From NCBI GenBank assembly GCA_023079485.1, contig CM041083.1:170296451-170360450 (forward strand): a stretch of 64,000 nucleotides of DNA, in the 5' to 3' direction. Each line of letters begins with the position of its first letter. The first letter of the stretch is position 1. The translations under genes were made by a program, and so were the position numbers. Origin of the DNA: Archilochus colubris. Taxonomy: Eukaryota > Chordata > Aves > Apodiformes > Trochilidae. Under the pieces are notes generated by a model, which worked only from the letters and a program-made list of their open reading frames with translations, made no database searches and had not been told where the DNA came from. Shown piece by piece: positions 30,804 to 42,350 of this stretch.

Positions 30804-32806
30804 AAGCCCTGCCTATCTGAAATAAATACCTCTGCATTTCTCTTTGGGACACACAGGCCTATCCTAAAGGAGTATTCAAGTGAGTGTTGCTGCTAAATGA
30901 AAACATTTCTGCTTTGGTTTTCACTGTTTGAAAGCTGTGAGCTTGATTTTCCTGCACATGAATAAATCACAAGAAAAACAAAGTTGTGACAGGTGGCTGA
31001 GTCCCTTTTGGTTAGTTGCAACAGGTGCTTTTAGTAAATGCTTCATAAAATTAGTGTTCAATAGAACAGGATTATACAGACAATTTTATTCTCATTATCT
31101 GCTTTCTTCTTCATATCATCCACATGAAAAGCTTTCAGGACATTAAAGGTGAGCAAAGCAAGAAGCATGTTAGAGAGGCTCCTTTAGGCCTGTGGATGTT
31201 GGTTGGTACATCTGATGCTCAGATCTTCCTCAGCTCCCTCAGTTACCCTGCAATTTTGATCCTGGAGCTCCCCTAGCACTGAAACATTCCAAGTCCCATA
31301 ACTCTGTGCTAGCAGTGGCAGAAACACAGCTGCAGATTGATAGTGATGTTCACATTTTAGCATTTCTTAAACCTATCTGGTGCTGGCATAAATGACATCA
31401 TGGTAAAAATATTATGCCACAATGGTGAGGTACTTTGAGAAAAATGTCCTGAGCAGCCTGGCATTTACTTGAGATTTTAGGAGATGCAATTTTTTTGCTT
31501 TTCACAAGACTGGGAAAGTTAAAGATAATTTTGTACACTCTCCTTGTCTGGTACATGTCCTCATCAGGGCAATGATGAGGTTTGGGTTTGGGTTTTAGAG
31601 TCTTGTCCAGTGTATAGTCATAATTATGTAACTCTGCTTCTCAAGAAAAGACTGACTGCATATATGTAGGCCAGAAAGTACAAAATTCAGCTGACTCCTC
31701 TTCATTAGTTGATGTTACTCTTTAACATAGAAGTCTTCTATTAGAAAATGCAGGTGCTGCAGAAGGGGGGAAATCAGATTGCTCGAGCTAAAATGTTCTC
31801 ACAGGAAAAATGGTAAAGATTCAGACAAAGCTAATAGCTACTTCCAAAATCTTCAGAATACCATGTTTCATTCTGTCTTTTGAAACAAATTTTCCTTTCC
31901 TATTTTGAATATTAAGAGCAATCTGAAATAAAGCATTTAAAGCAGAAGAAGTGCCATTGCAAATTAAAACAAATATTGAAATCTGTAATCATGCCGAAAA
32001 GAGAGGGCCTGTCTTCTACAGAGCTCATCTTACTATTTATGTATATCCATCTGCATGAGCCAATCCTCTTATTTCTTCAGTAAATATTTCCTTTATAGTT
32101 TGTAGATTGTTATGTCCTCTCTGGTAAATGTTTAGCTAAGTTTTACATGAGATATTTAGCTCCATTAGTCTTCTCTAAAATGATCCTTCCAGCTCTTAAT
32201 TCTTTAAATTCTGTCCTACTAATGTCAATTAGGTGATAATCAGTTTTCCCTTACACTCTGCTTTAGAAGGAGAGTCACATTTGAGTTTTCTAGAGGGACT
32301 TTTTTCTGGTAGGCTTGCAAAGGTACAATTCTTGATACAAAAAGCAAAACCAAACCAGAACAACACTGAAGGAACCTTAACTGATTAAATTTGGTCTCCA
32401 TCTATTCCTTTTCTTTTTTTTTCAAAAGAAATTGCACTTCAATTAGGATTTCTTTTAGGCTTCCTAGCTGTAACTCATCATCCATCATATCACCACAGAA
32501 GCAATTTTCATGAAGGAGGCTCAACTCTGAAAGTGAAAAATAGTTGGTATTTTTGAGGCTGACACAGGATTTATGGTAGAAGAATGTTTTTTACTTAAGC
32601 AAAAACATTTTTAAATCTTCTGTTGGAAAGCTGACACAGGGAAATGAAAGCACGGAAATAATTTTACACTTTTTTCAGGGTAGGAGTTTTACAGCGTGCA
32701 AAGCTGCATGTTCACATCAGGACTGGATGCTTTCGGATGTACTGATTTATCCTCAGTTAACTGGGCTGAGATGGGAAGAAAGGGGTGAAGTTGCTTGCCT
32801 GATGTA

Positions 32807-33213
32807 ATCATAGAATCGACTGGGTTGGAAGGGACCTCAGAGATCATCAAGTCCAACCCTTGATCCACTACCGCTGCAGTTACCAGACCATGGCACTGAG
32901 TGCCACATCCAGTCTCTTTTTAAATATCTCCAGGGATGGAGAATCCACTACTTCCCTGGGCAGCCCATTCCAATGTCTGATCACCCTCTCCGTAAAGAAA
33001 TGCTTTCTAATGTCCAACCTAAACCTCCCCTGGCACAACTTGAGACCATGCCCTCTTGTCTTGCTGAGAGTCGCCTGGGAAAAGAGACCAACCCCCCCTG
33101 GCTACCCCCTCCTTTCAGGGAGATGTAGAGAGTGATGAGGTCTCCCCTGAGCCTCCTCTTCTCCAGACTGAACACCCCCAGCTCCCTCAGCCCTTCCTCA
33201 CAGGACTCGTGCT
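32807..33213 (-). mobile_element. CR1 LINE 3' fragment
   Basis: Minus-strand CR1 starting ATCATAGAATCGACTGGG and ending within CTTCCTCACAGGACTCGTG. It matches the 745-1327 copy closely over its length by eye. Confidence 0.95.
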
Positions 33214-35804
33214 GGAATATATAATAACTGATATCAGAAAGGAGGAATACAGCAGCATTCTCTTCAGCAAGTGAGTTAAAGAGCATTTGGGCTAATGCTG
33301 AACCACTTTCTACTGAGCCAGTATCTGAGACTGAAAAAACAGCCAGTCATTCCTTGGCTCTGCAGTGCTCTTGGAAGCTGTTATAAACAAACAGAAGCAG
33401 GGAACAAAAATCTCCTTTGGGATGCAGTTAGCCTGAAGCAGATAGCCATGGAGAGACACTGTTGGATGAAAGAGGCAGAAAAAGGCAGCATCATGATGAT
33501 GAAGACATTTCTACACCGGCTCATTAAAGATTTAGTGCAAGAAGAGTTTATCCATGTGGAAAGATGCTCCCCTACCACATTGTCTGAGCAGAGAGCAGTG
33601 CTGCCAAGCACCTTCCTATGTGTAGTTATTTGTAACAGTTGCTAAAGCTATCAAGGCTTTTTTGTATGGTCAGGATTTTTCCCCTGAACCTGGAAAAGCT
33701 GGAGTATTGAATGCTTATGGACATGTCCCAGTTCTTCTCTTTCTTCATCCCTAATTTAAACCCTGTAGAAGCCACATGCACTCACAAGTTTCTGAGCTGT
33801 GCAAGCAGAGGGAGGACCACAGTTAATTGTGGGAGGCAGATAATGGCAACACTAAATATGATCTGTTTGCAGGACTCTGGGACCTTTCTGAGTCCATGAT
33901 AATTGTAATGATGGCCAAACCTGGTGTTACCCATGGCAGCTGTATTTCTGGACTGAAAATATGGAAGAGAAGCTGCTTTTTGAAACTTCATGCATTTTGG
34001 CTAACAGCCCAATTCTGCAGACTTGGAAGATTTTCTATCATAATATTTCTCTGAAGCTAGCTGTGAGAATAAATGGCATGAGATGTGTTTGGCTCCAGAG
34101 CTGAGAGTTTCAAATTTTTGAAAAATCTTCTCTTGTTTGTTATGGAGCAAATCCCAAGCTTCGTTCTTAGAAGTCCAGGCTCCCTGCTGCTATGGGGCCC
34201 CATCTGAACATCTTGACTAAAAGGGACTAAAGTGCCCCTCCTGTGTGAATACTTACCATTAACATTTCTACTCTCAGCCATACTATAACTACTATGGCAG
34301 AAGTAATTGCACAGTGCTCAAGGCCTCCTGGTGACCTCCTGGTGAGTCCTAGAGGGGCAGAGAGAACAAGGATGCTAAATATGGAGAAACTTCTTACTTA
34401 TATGGCAGCCACCTAAGACTGGGCAAGGCTATGGTGCTGAGGGTGTGCATATCATGAGGAGGAATGAACCAGATACCTTGTGTTCTTCTAGAAACACGTG
34501 GGAGAGGTCAAAGTAGACATTTTGCACAGTTTCTATTGTATATTTTGCTCCAGTCTGTCCAATGGGAAGTTACCAAGCATAATGAGTCTTTTGGAACAAT
34601 GGAAATTTCTGGTATTCTTGATCCTAGCTCTTGGAAAGAGGCTCAGACATATGGAGTGGTCAGTTGAATATCCTGTTATTACCACACTTCTCATAAGAAA
34701 GCATCAAAAAGAAACTTCTAATCTTGAATTTACAGTGGTTTTATTTTTCTTTGAGGTCAATGCCACTAGCAGAGACAGAGCCATTAGCATAGCTCACAAA
34801 ATGGGCAACTCTGCAGACATAGCATGAAGATCTGAAGGGATCCTCTTCTAGATATCTAAGATCTACAGACCAAGATACCTGTAAGGTTGTGTAAACTTTC
34901 CAGACCCTGAAAGCACCATCCCAAAATTTTAGAACCATGAGACACATTCCAGATGCTCTCAAAGAGGAGGAGGAAGAAGAGAGGAGACACTCAAAAAGTG
35001 GAAATCCTGTGACTCTGCTTAAGATGAGTGTGGGAGGCATCTTCAGCTGATTTTGGGTCTGCAATAGAGTGCTCCAAAAACACAGCATCTGCAATGAAAA
35101 AACAGCTCCTTTCCATGAGCCTTGGGTACAGAGATTGTCTGGGAAATGTGATGCAAGAGCTTGTGACTCTTTCAAAAGTCCCTGCTGTCCACCCTTGGAC
35201 ACTGTAATGCCCTTTCACATTTCAGACAGTCTCTAGCTGCTTTTTAGAAGGCTCACTGCATGGAGTGCACACTTTAAAGGGAAAGACATTTCTTCTGTAA
35301 GCAGTTCCATTTCTTCTGTAAGCAGTCAAAACTTCCAGCCATGAGTAAGGTTCTTTCTTCAATAAAAATTAGTGTTGTTGCAATAATATAGTAACTAATT
35401 CTGAGTTACTGTTTTCTCTAATCATCTGATTTAATGAACAAAGCAAACCCAGCTTTGACCATTTTGTTCTCCAGTTCTGTCTGAGCATGCAGTTCCTACA
35501 CACCATCTCAGGAAATTTTGAACTGTTTTCTACTTCCTGCCTTATCCACTGTGGGAAACTGCATTTTTTAAAAAGTTTTATTTATTTACCAAGCAAGCAG
35601 AGGGAACAATTTGAAACTGCTGTACTATTTTTCCCTCCTGCTTGCATATTGCAGTTTTCATAGGTGTGTTTTGGGTTGGAGACTACTTAAAATGTTCAAC
35701 TTTGGATCACAAGAAAGTCTTTCATGGAAGTCATTGTTCATGTTTTAAATTTACTGATCAGTAATTGATCAAATTAGTCTTTTGACTGTGGGAGAGTGAA
35801 TTGC

Positions 35805-36080
35805 CTTTTCCCATGTTGAGACACTGGCACAGGTGGCCTGGAGAAGCTATGGATGTCACCTCCCTGGAAGTGTTCAAGGTCAGGTTGGATGAGGCTTGGA
35901 GCATCCTGGTCTGGTGGGAGGTGTCCCTGCCCATGCAGGAGGTTTGGAACCAGAAGAGCTTTAAGGTCCCTTCCAACCTAAACCATTCTGTGATTCTATA
36001 ATTCTATGATTCTATGATTCTGTGATTCTGTGATTCTGTGATTCTATGATTCTATAATTTTATAATTGTATGGTTCTATG
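35805..36080 (+). mobile_element. CR1 3' end with expanded terminal octamer microsatellite
   Basis: Plus-strand CR1 3' UTR (CACTGGCACAGGTGGCCTGG, GTGTTCAAGGTCAGGTTGG, CCTTCCAACCTAAACCATTC) followed by repeated ATTCTRTG units to about 36070, longer than the usual two or three. Confidence 0.93.
35988..36070 (+). repeat. (ATTCTRTG)n CR1 terminal octamer array
   Basis: About ten units of the CR1 terminal repeat in tandem, drifting to ATTTTATAATTGTATG at the end. Confidence 0.9.
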
Positions 36081-39000
36081 TATAGCTGCTTGGGAACTGA
36101 AAGTGTGGTTATCAACATGAGTTTAAGTCCTCTCAATGGGACAATAAGTGCCAACAAAAAATTCATAAAAGCCCATGAAAAGAAGACTATGAAGAGTAAG
36201 AACATTAGCAAAGAGTGTATTTCATTATTGAAATGAATAATCCCAGATAATTTGGAGTGGAAAATTTGCTTTGTTTATGGAACATCTCCCATAGAAACAG
36301 AGGATGGAGTATTGTTAGCCCAAAGCCTAATGGTGGCCTGGGTACCTCACAGGAGAAGGGCAGTGCTGTGCCTTGTTCCTTTGTGGGTTTGCAAAAAGCA
36401 CAAAGGCCACAGGATGCAAAGGGCCATTTTCTTTCTCCCTCCGTGCAGATTGTCATCGTAATGGGAGAAGAGGAAGAGAGCAATAGTAGAACACTTGATC
36501 CAGGTAATGTTGAGAGTAAATTGCATTCCAGTGAAGCTTGGCAGCTAAATGCTCTCAAGGTACCCAGACTTTCCCTGTGCTGTCTCCTTCTACAGGAAAC
36601 ACAGAGACTTGGTGTGACCTCTAGGACAGGTGATGCAAATCTGACATTAGTTTTACTAAATGGGGAAAAATTGAATTATATTGGACCAAAGACTGATAAT
36701 TCATCTTGATGGTAAAGCCTTATGGTTAATCTAACCAGGCTTTAGTCTTTCAGCTGCCATACAGGACATATAATCTGAGGTTCTTCGGTGCTCTGTTTGG
36801 AGTTCATCACTTCCCATGAGAGACCTAATTGGACTAATGATCATGAGGGACTGGTAAAAGGATGAGAGAAGAGGAAGCTGCAAAAATGAAGCGTGGATAA
36901 ACAGATGAAAGCCATTTTCTGGACAGTATCCTCTGGAGTTTGGTTACAGACCTATGGGAGAAGGAGAAAACTTGGGCACTTGCAAAATAAAATCCCTTTT
37001 AAAGACTTTTTCTGCCCTCAGGGTTATCCAAGAGGATTCACAGACTGAGCTGACTATTAGAGAGGAGATTATTATGAAACCTTACTCTGATTTATCAGTT
37101 ATACTGTAGGGCTGCTGGCCTGGAACTACTTGGGAAATTTCTTCCTACTGTTAATTTAATGAGAAGAGCTTTCTTTGTTTCCTATCACTGGCATGTTTAG
37201 ATCAATATTTAGTTTCTAATTCGATGTACTTCTTTGTTTCAGACTAAAGAACTCTGATATTTCCTCCATTTTAGTTTTACAGTGTCCTCAGTATTCCTAT
37301 CTGTTAAGATAAATTAGACCAATTAGTCCTTCTATGTCCCTGTGCACACTGCTTTCACATTTTGGCCTGCAGAACTGACAGTAATGATTACAATATTTTA
37401 ATCACAGCTGAGAGGTACCAGTGGTTCTGATCTTTCTTACTGGAAACTCCAGCAAATCACTCTATTAAATTTCTTTAACATTTTCAGAGTGCTTTTTTTT
37501 TTTTCCAGCAGGTGGTCACAAAGAATTCTCCTGTTATTACCTCTTGTTATTTTTTTTCTTTACTGATGTGCATGTCAGTCTTCATTCTCCACTATCCAGT
37601 ATTAATGTCTCATTTTTGCAGCATATTTGATACAAGCTGAGATGATACAGGTGATGCTGATGGTACTTTTCAGGCAGCTACTCTGGGAACTAGACCTGGA
37701 TTTTTCCCTCTATGAGCAGAACCTAGAAGACATACAATTTTTTCTGTCTGTAAGGGGACCACTTCAAGACCACTTCAAGAGTCCAAATCCATCCTGATTA
37801 CTAAATTTGTGTTAAAAAAGTAATCCTGAATGAAAATGAGCATTAGTAGTAAGATCAATATATAGAAGTCTCACAGAGGAAATATTTTGAGAGGGAGTAC
37901 ATAATTATTGGCAGATAATGTGAAACATAGTAATGAAGTTGAAGGTCTCCAGTATCTCAGAAGAGATTTGTTTTGTGCTTAAGAACAGACACACAAGGCC
38001 AGGAAGAAAGATTCTTGGAATTTAAAGATAAATCATGGAACATTCAGATCTCTCTGCTCTTCAACTAGAGGTGCAAACTCATTTGTATGCATAGGCTTCC
38101 ATCCAAATTTTTATCACTTATTTACATTCATAGGCAGACACTTCCAGCTATTCATCTATGCTGAAAAATGCACACAAGAGCCATGTATGACTCCAAGCTT
38201 GGTTTTGTTAATATATATATATCAGGCCAGCGAGACAAATAGCAATAATATTTCTCCCCCTTGCTCATTCCTAGATGTCTCATTTGCATATCTATACAGC
38301 TCCTATTTTCTTTTTAAAATAAAGCTCTATGAAATGATCTGCCCAGGCTTTCATGAGGACACAAATCACCAAGCCTCTGAATTTTTAATTAACACTATCC
38401 ACTTCATTTTTACACTTCTGGACTTCCCAAATGCCAAATTCCCAAATTATGCCATCAATCACCTGTCTTCAACACAGGCACAGCAACTCCAAAATGAACT
38501 CTCAGTTATGGTCAGCATATATGTAAACAATGCTCATTAGAAACTAAAAATTGATTGAACATCCACTTTTTTTGTAGTATTTATCTCATAGAGCTGACTT
38601 GCTGTGCTATCATACTAAGTTACTTAACAAAAATAGGAATAAAATGAGGTTTGTGCTGGTTTTATTTTTTTATTTGTTTGTTGGATTTGTTTATTAATTT
38701 TCCTTAAAGCAAGAAGCAGATTACAAAACTGCTGGAAGAAGAAGAAAAGAAATGCAACTAATCAAAACAGACTGTAACTTAAACCCCCTGAGTATTCTAC
38801 AGTCACAGAGCATTTGTGACCTGTGTGCTCTCTCTATCTGCTTTATACTCAGTTATTGCTCTGCTTTATGTGGACTGAAAGACCTACAGGGGAAGAGTTA
38901 TATCCTGGATTGTGGGTCAGCCTTTGTGCTCTGCCTCCAATAGCAAAACACATGTAGGTACCAACATCAGATTATACCAAGAGGTGTAAATCCAGCTCAG

Positions 39001-39404
39001 CTATCAAAGGAAGGATGAACCCGAAATAGAAAACAAATTAGTGGCCTAGAGTAAATCCTCCTGCCCCGTCACTAGTGCTGGATGTAAATTTTCTGATGGA
39101 GAAAAACGCTTTTCTGAAAGATCTCAGCATTTGAGTGTGCAGTACTTAATCTGAAACACCTTGGGCTTTTCTGGGTTTTCAAAGCATACACAGATGATCG
39201 TTTCTCCATGACCAGGGAACCATTGGGTTTACTCCTGCCTTTATAGCCCTCCTTAATGGAGGATTATAGAGAAAGACAGAGCCAGACTAACCCTGGGTGA
39301 AAAGATGTCATGCTGTGCAGTGAAAGAACTGCAGCTTGCAGTGTTATCAAGGCAAATTCTGACTTTATGTAAGTAGGTTTCGCCTGGTTTTTTTGGTTTT
39401 TTTT

Positions 39405-39575
39405 TTCCTTTCCAGTGAGGGTATTGCCCAGAGAGGCAATGAAAGCTCCAGACATGGATACTTCAAAAGTCAACCAGACAAGGATCTCAGCAACTTGATC
39501 TAACCTTGAAGTTAGTCCTTCTCTGAGTGGGGCTTTGGACCTCAAACTGTCCTAAATCATTCTGTGAGTCCTCCA
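39405..39575 (+). mobile_element. Ancient CR1 3' fragment
   Basis: A plus-strand remnant with CCAGACATGGATACTTCAAA, ACAAGGATCTCAGCAACTTG, TTGAAGTTAGTCCTTCTCTG and a terminal ATCATTCTGTGAG. The layout follows the old CR1 3' consensus. Confidence 0.7.
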
Positions 39576-41919
39576 GACAGATGAAATACTGATATTTCCA
39601 CTTGATTTAGTTAACCAAGGTCTCCTTTATAATCATCAGAGAGAAACTGGGTAGTACTCATTTCATCCTAAATTATTTAGGTCTGATGACTTTGCACTCA
39701 GAAGCGTCTGTTCTTTTCCACTGGCTACAAAAGGCACCTAAGCCACCTGGCTCAGTGTGGGGACAGCAGATAACAGTATTTAGATAAGAACAGCACCTGT
39801 TTTACCTCCTGAAATGACTTTTTGGCCATGGGAATCCAGAACTCACAAGCTGCTTGGCCTCAGAGGAATTCAGTGGGATACGAGAAGCATGGAAGCCTTT
39901 AGCAGATGCTCAGGGAACATGATTTTCTCACTTAGGAATTCTGAATTTCCATTTTTGATATGTATATCATGATAGATCCTGAAGGACTCCACAAAGGTCC
40001 TTTTCTTGAACAAATTCAGCTAAACTTGATATTTTAACAGTTTGAGTGAGCTGGTGGATCCTCCAAGTTTCCAGCTGGGTTTCATTTTGGTTCAAACAAA
40101 AAGCTTTAGAACACAGTTCTCAGAAAATTCTACTTTTGGGGAAACTCACAGTGCCCAAGAGAGGACCAAATGCTGAAGATAGGTTCTGGAAGCTGCTGTA
40201 TTCACATTGGAGTGAGATGATTGCTTTGTTAGGCCTGCTAGCAGGTCTGCAAGAAAGGGAAACTGAGAATAAGAAATATTTGCGTGGCAATCAGTTTGTG
40301 AGACTGACTGAGAACATACCAGCTAATGTAGAAGGATCTCCCTTTTTTCTGCATGGTGGAAAAGAGTCATTATAATCAGATACTTCCAGTGTAGTGAGAA
40401 GAAGGACAGAGTGAAAATTCCTTTGCCTAACAGATGCTGAACCTATTACCTCTGGAAGGGCTTTCTTACCAAAGTGGTTGTGAAGGATAAGGGTATTTTC
40501 TGCAGGCAAGGGACACTCTGCCAAGAGGAGGTAGATTCCTTTTACTGCCTTTCCTCTGATCTCTGGTTTGGGTCTGACAAATGAAGACTCAGCAGTCACC
40601 AAGACAATGAGAGTAACAGGCAGTTCTTGTCAGCACCTGGGAACAAAGCCATTAAGATTCTTTTTTTTTTTTTTCTTGGAGGTACCAGTCTGCCTCTCAC
40701 AACTGTACACAGAGTTTTAATTAAGATGGGATGTTTACTACCATCTTGCTGAGCCAGAACAGATGTTACACTCCAGCAAAATTCTCTTCCAAGACAACTG
40801 GAGAATGCAGTGACATATGGATATTAATGGGATTTTTGTGGTCAAATTTATCTCAGCGTCGCTTGCCATGGGGAAATCTTGATTTGTGAGTGCAGCCTTT
40901 GGGGCTATTCCACACATCAGTCCAATGGTATTACTAAAAGTAATGACAAAACTACTTCTCTCCAGATGCTTAGAAACTTTAGTGGCTATAAATAACACCT
41001 CCCAGTGGTGAAAAAACACCTTTATGTGAAATGAACTCTTCCTCTCAGGTGAAGGGAAGTTAACTTGTCCCAAGTATCAGAACAAGCTGGTAAGAGCAGG
41101 GGGCAGAGTCTCAACTTGTGGCTGAACATGGGTGGATGCCAAACTGTGCACTTCCCATCAGTGGATTGGTTGAGATCCCCACAAGAAGCCAAGGCACCAT
41201 GTTGTGTTGGGCTCTATGCCCTTTGCTCCCTACACGTTTATCCTGCCCCAAAACGCCTGTGCCTTAGCTCAGCCCTCAGTGTTGGTAGGAGCAGCATCAG
41301 CTGTGATCTAAAAGCTGGGGACTGTATCTGTGAGGGTCCCAGTTCCTCAATCCCATCTTCCAGCAGGACTTCTCCTCCTGAATTGATGTCTCCCAGGGCA
41401 CAGGTAGCATCAGTAGCACTGTGTGCCCTAATCTCAGGAAACCTGCCAAAATCAGGGAGAATTTGGCTTCTTCTCTGTGGGGAATCTGAGCTGAAGAAGT
41501 ATTTTATGGTATTAATCAGAACAGAGGTTAGTCTGGTGTTTCTAAAGCAGACAAACATCAAAGGTGTAAAACTAAAGGAGCACTTGTTTTGAAGACAGAT
41601 CAGATGCATAAAATGAATTTGCTTTGCTTTCCAGACCCTCCTACGAGTCCCCAGAATAGCTGGTGTGGTTTGCAGTTACACGACAATATTTCGGAACAAG
41701 TTTTCCTCTCTTTTGTGCTGGCAAAGGGGAAAAAAAAAAAAAAAAAGATTAAAAAGCCATTTTCCGCAACAAGAGAAACAAGAGGCTCCCTGTATCTCGT
41801 GTGGGTAAAGCCAAAAGGAGAGTATACGCAGGTACAACTGTTTCCACAGCTACACTCATCTCTGTCGCAGGATAAAGAGGGGTTTTGTCAATAGCCTGGT
41901 GTTGCTGTATTGACATTTC

Positions 41920-42350
41920 CTCTGCGGGCAGCACTCGGGCTTTGTGAGGGCGCCTGGCACTCGCACACAGCTCCGCTCTGTTATGGAAAGCCAGGCATGC
42001 GTGAGCTGATTACTGGAGACAAGCGAGGAAAAGGGGGACCTCGGCGAAGACGAGTCAGCCGGGGACAGGGAACACTGCGTCTTTTGTGGAGCCGTGTTAA
42101 AGAGGGAAGGGGAGAGCGGTGCTTGCACGGCATCCACAGGGCTCCCCCCTCGTCCCCTCCCCAAACTACCAGCGGAAAAAAAAAAAAAAAAAGAGACCTG
42201 CTGGAGCACGGTGAAACCATGCAGCAAGCAAATGAAAGCCTTGGGGTGAAATATAACTCTGCCGTGCAATTGTGGAGTACAAGTCCTAAGGAGGAAGAGG
42301 CGGGGGGGGGGGGCGTAAAAGGGAGGGAGAAGGGGGAGAAGGGAGGGAAC
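41920..42350. promoter_or_regulatory. CpG-enriched patch, possible promoter of an unrecognised transcript
   Basis: CpGs are denser than in the flanks (for example CTCGGCGAAGACGAGTCAGC), followed by a purine-rich G-run at about 42302-42313. No gene was recognised on either side. The promoter role is an inference from composition. Confidence 0.35.

Larger units (their letters stand above)
27510..32806. other. Gene-poor intergenic stretch
   Basis: Only simple repeats (T29 and GATA) stand out; no exon with family resemblance was found. Confidence 0.5.
33214..41919. other. Gene-poor intergenic stretch with two CR1 remnants
   Basis: Apart from CR1 at 35.8 and 39.4 kb nothing was recognised. Long overlapping frames on both strands at 41065-41609 have no family resemblance. 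Confidence 0.45.

Noticed and set aside
36252..36709. Overlapping 69- and 150-codon plus-strand frames
   Set aside because: No family motif and no conserved splice layout; likely chance.
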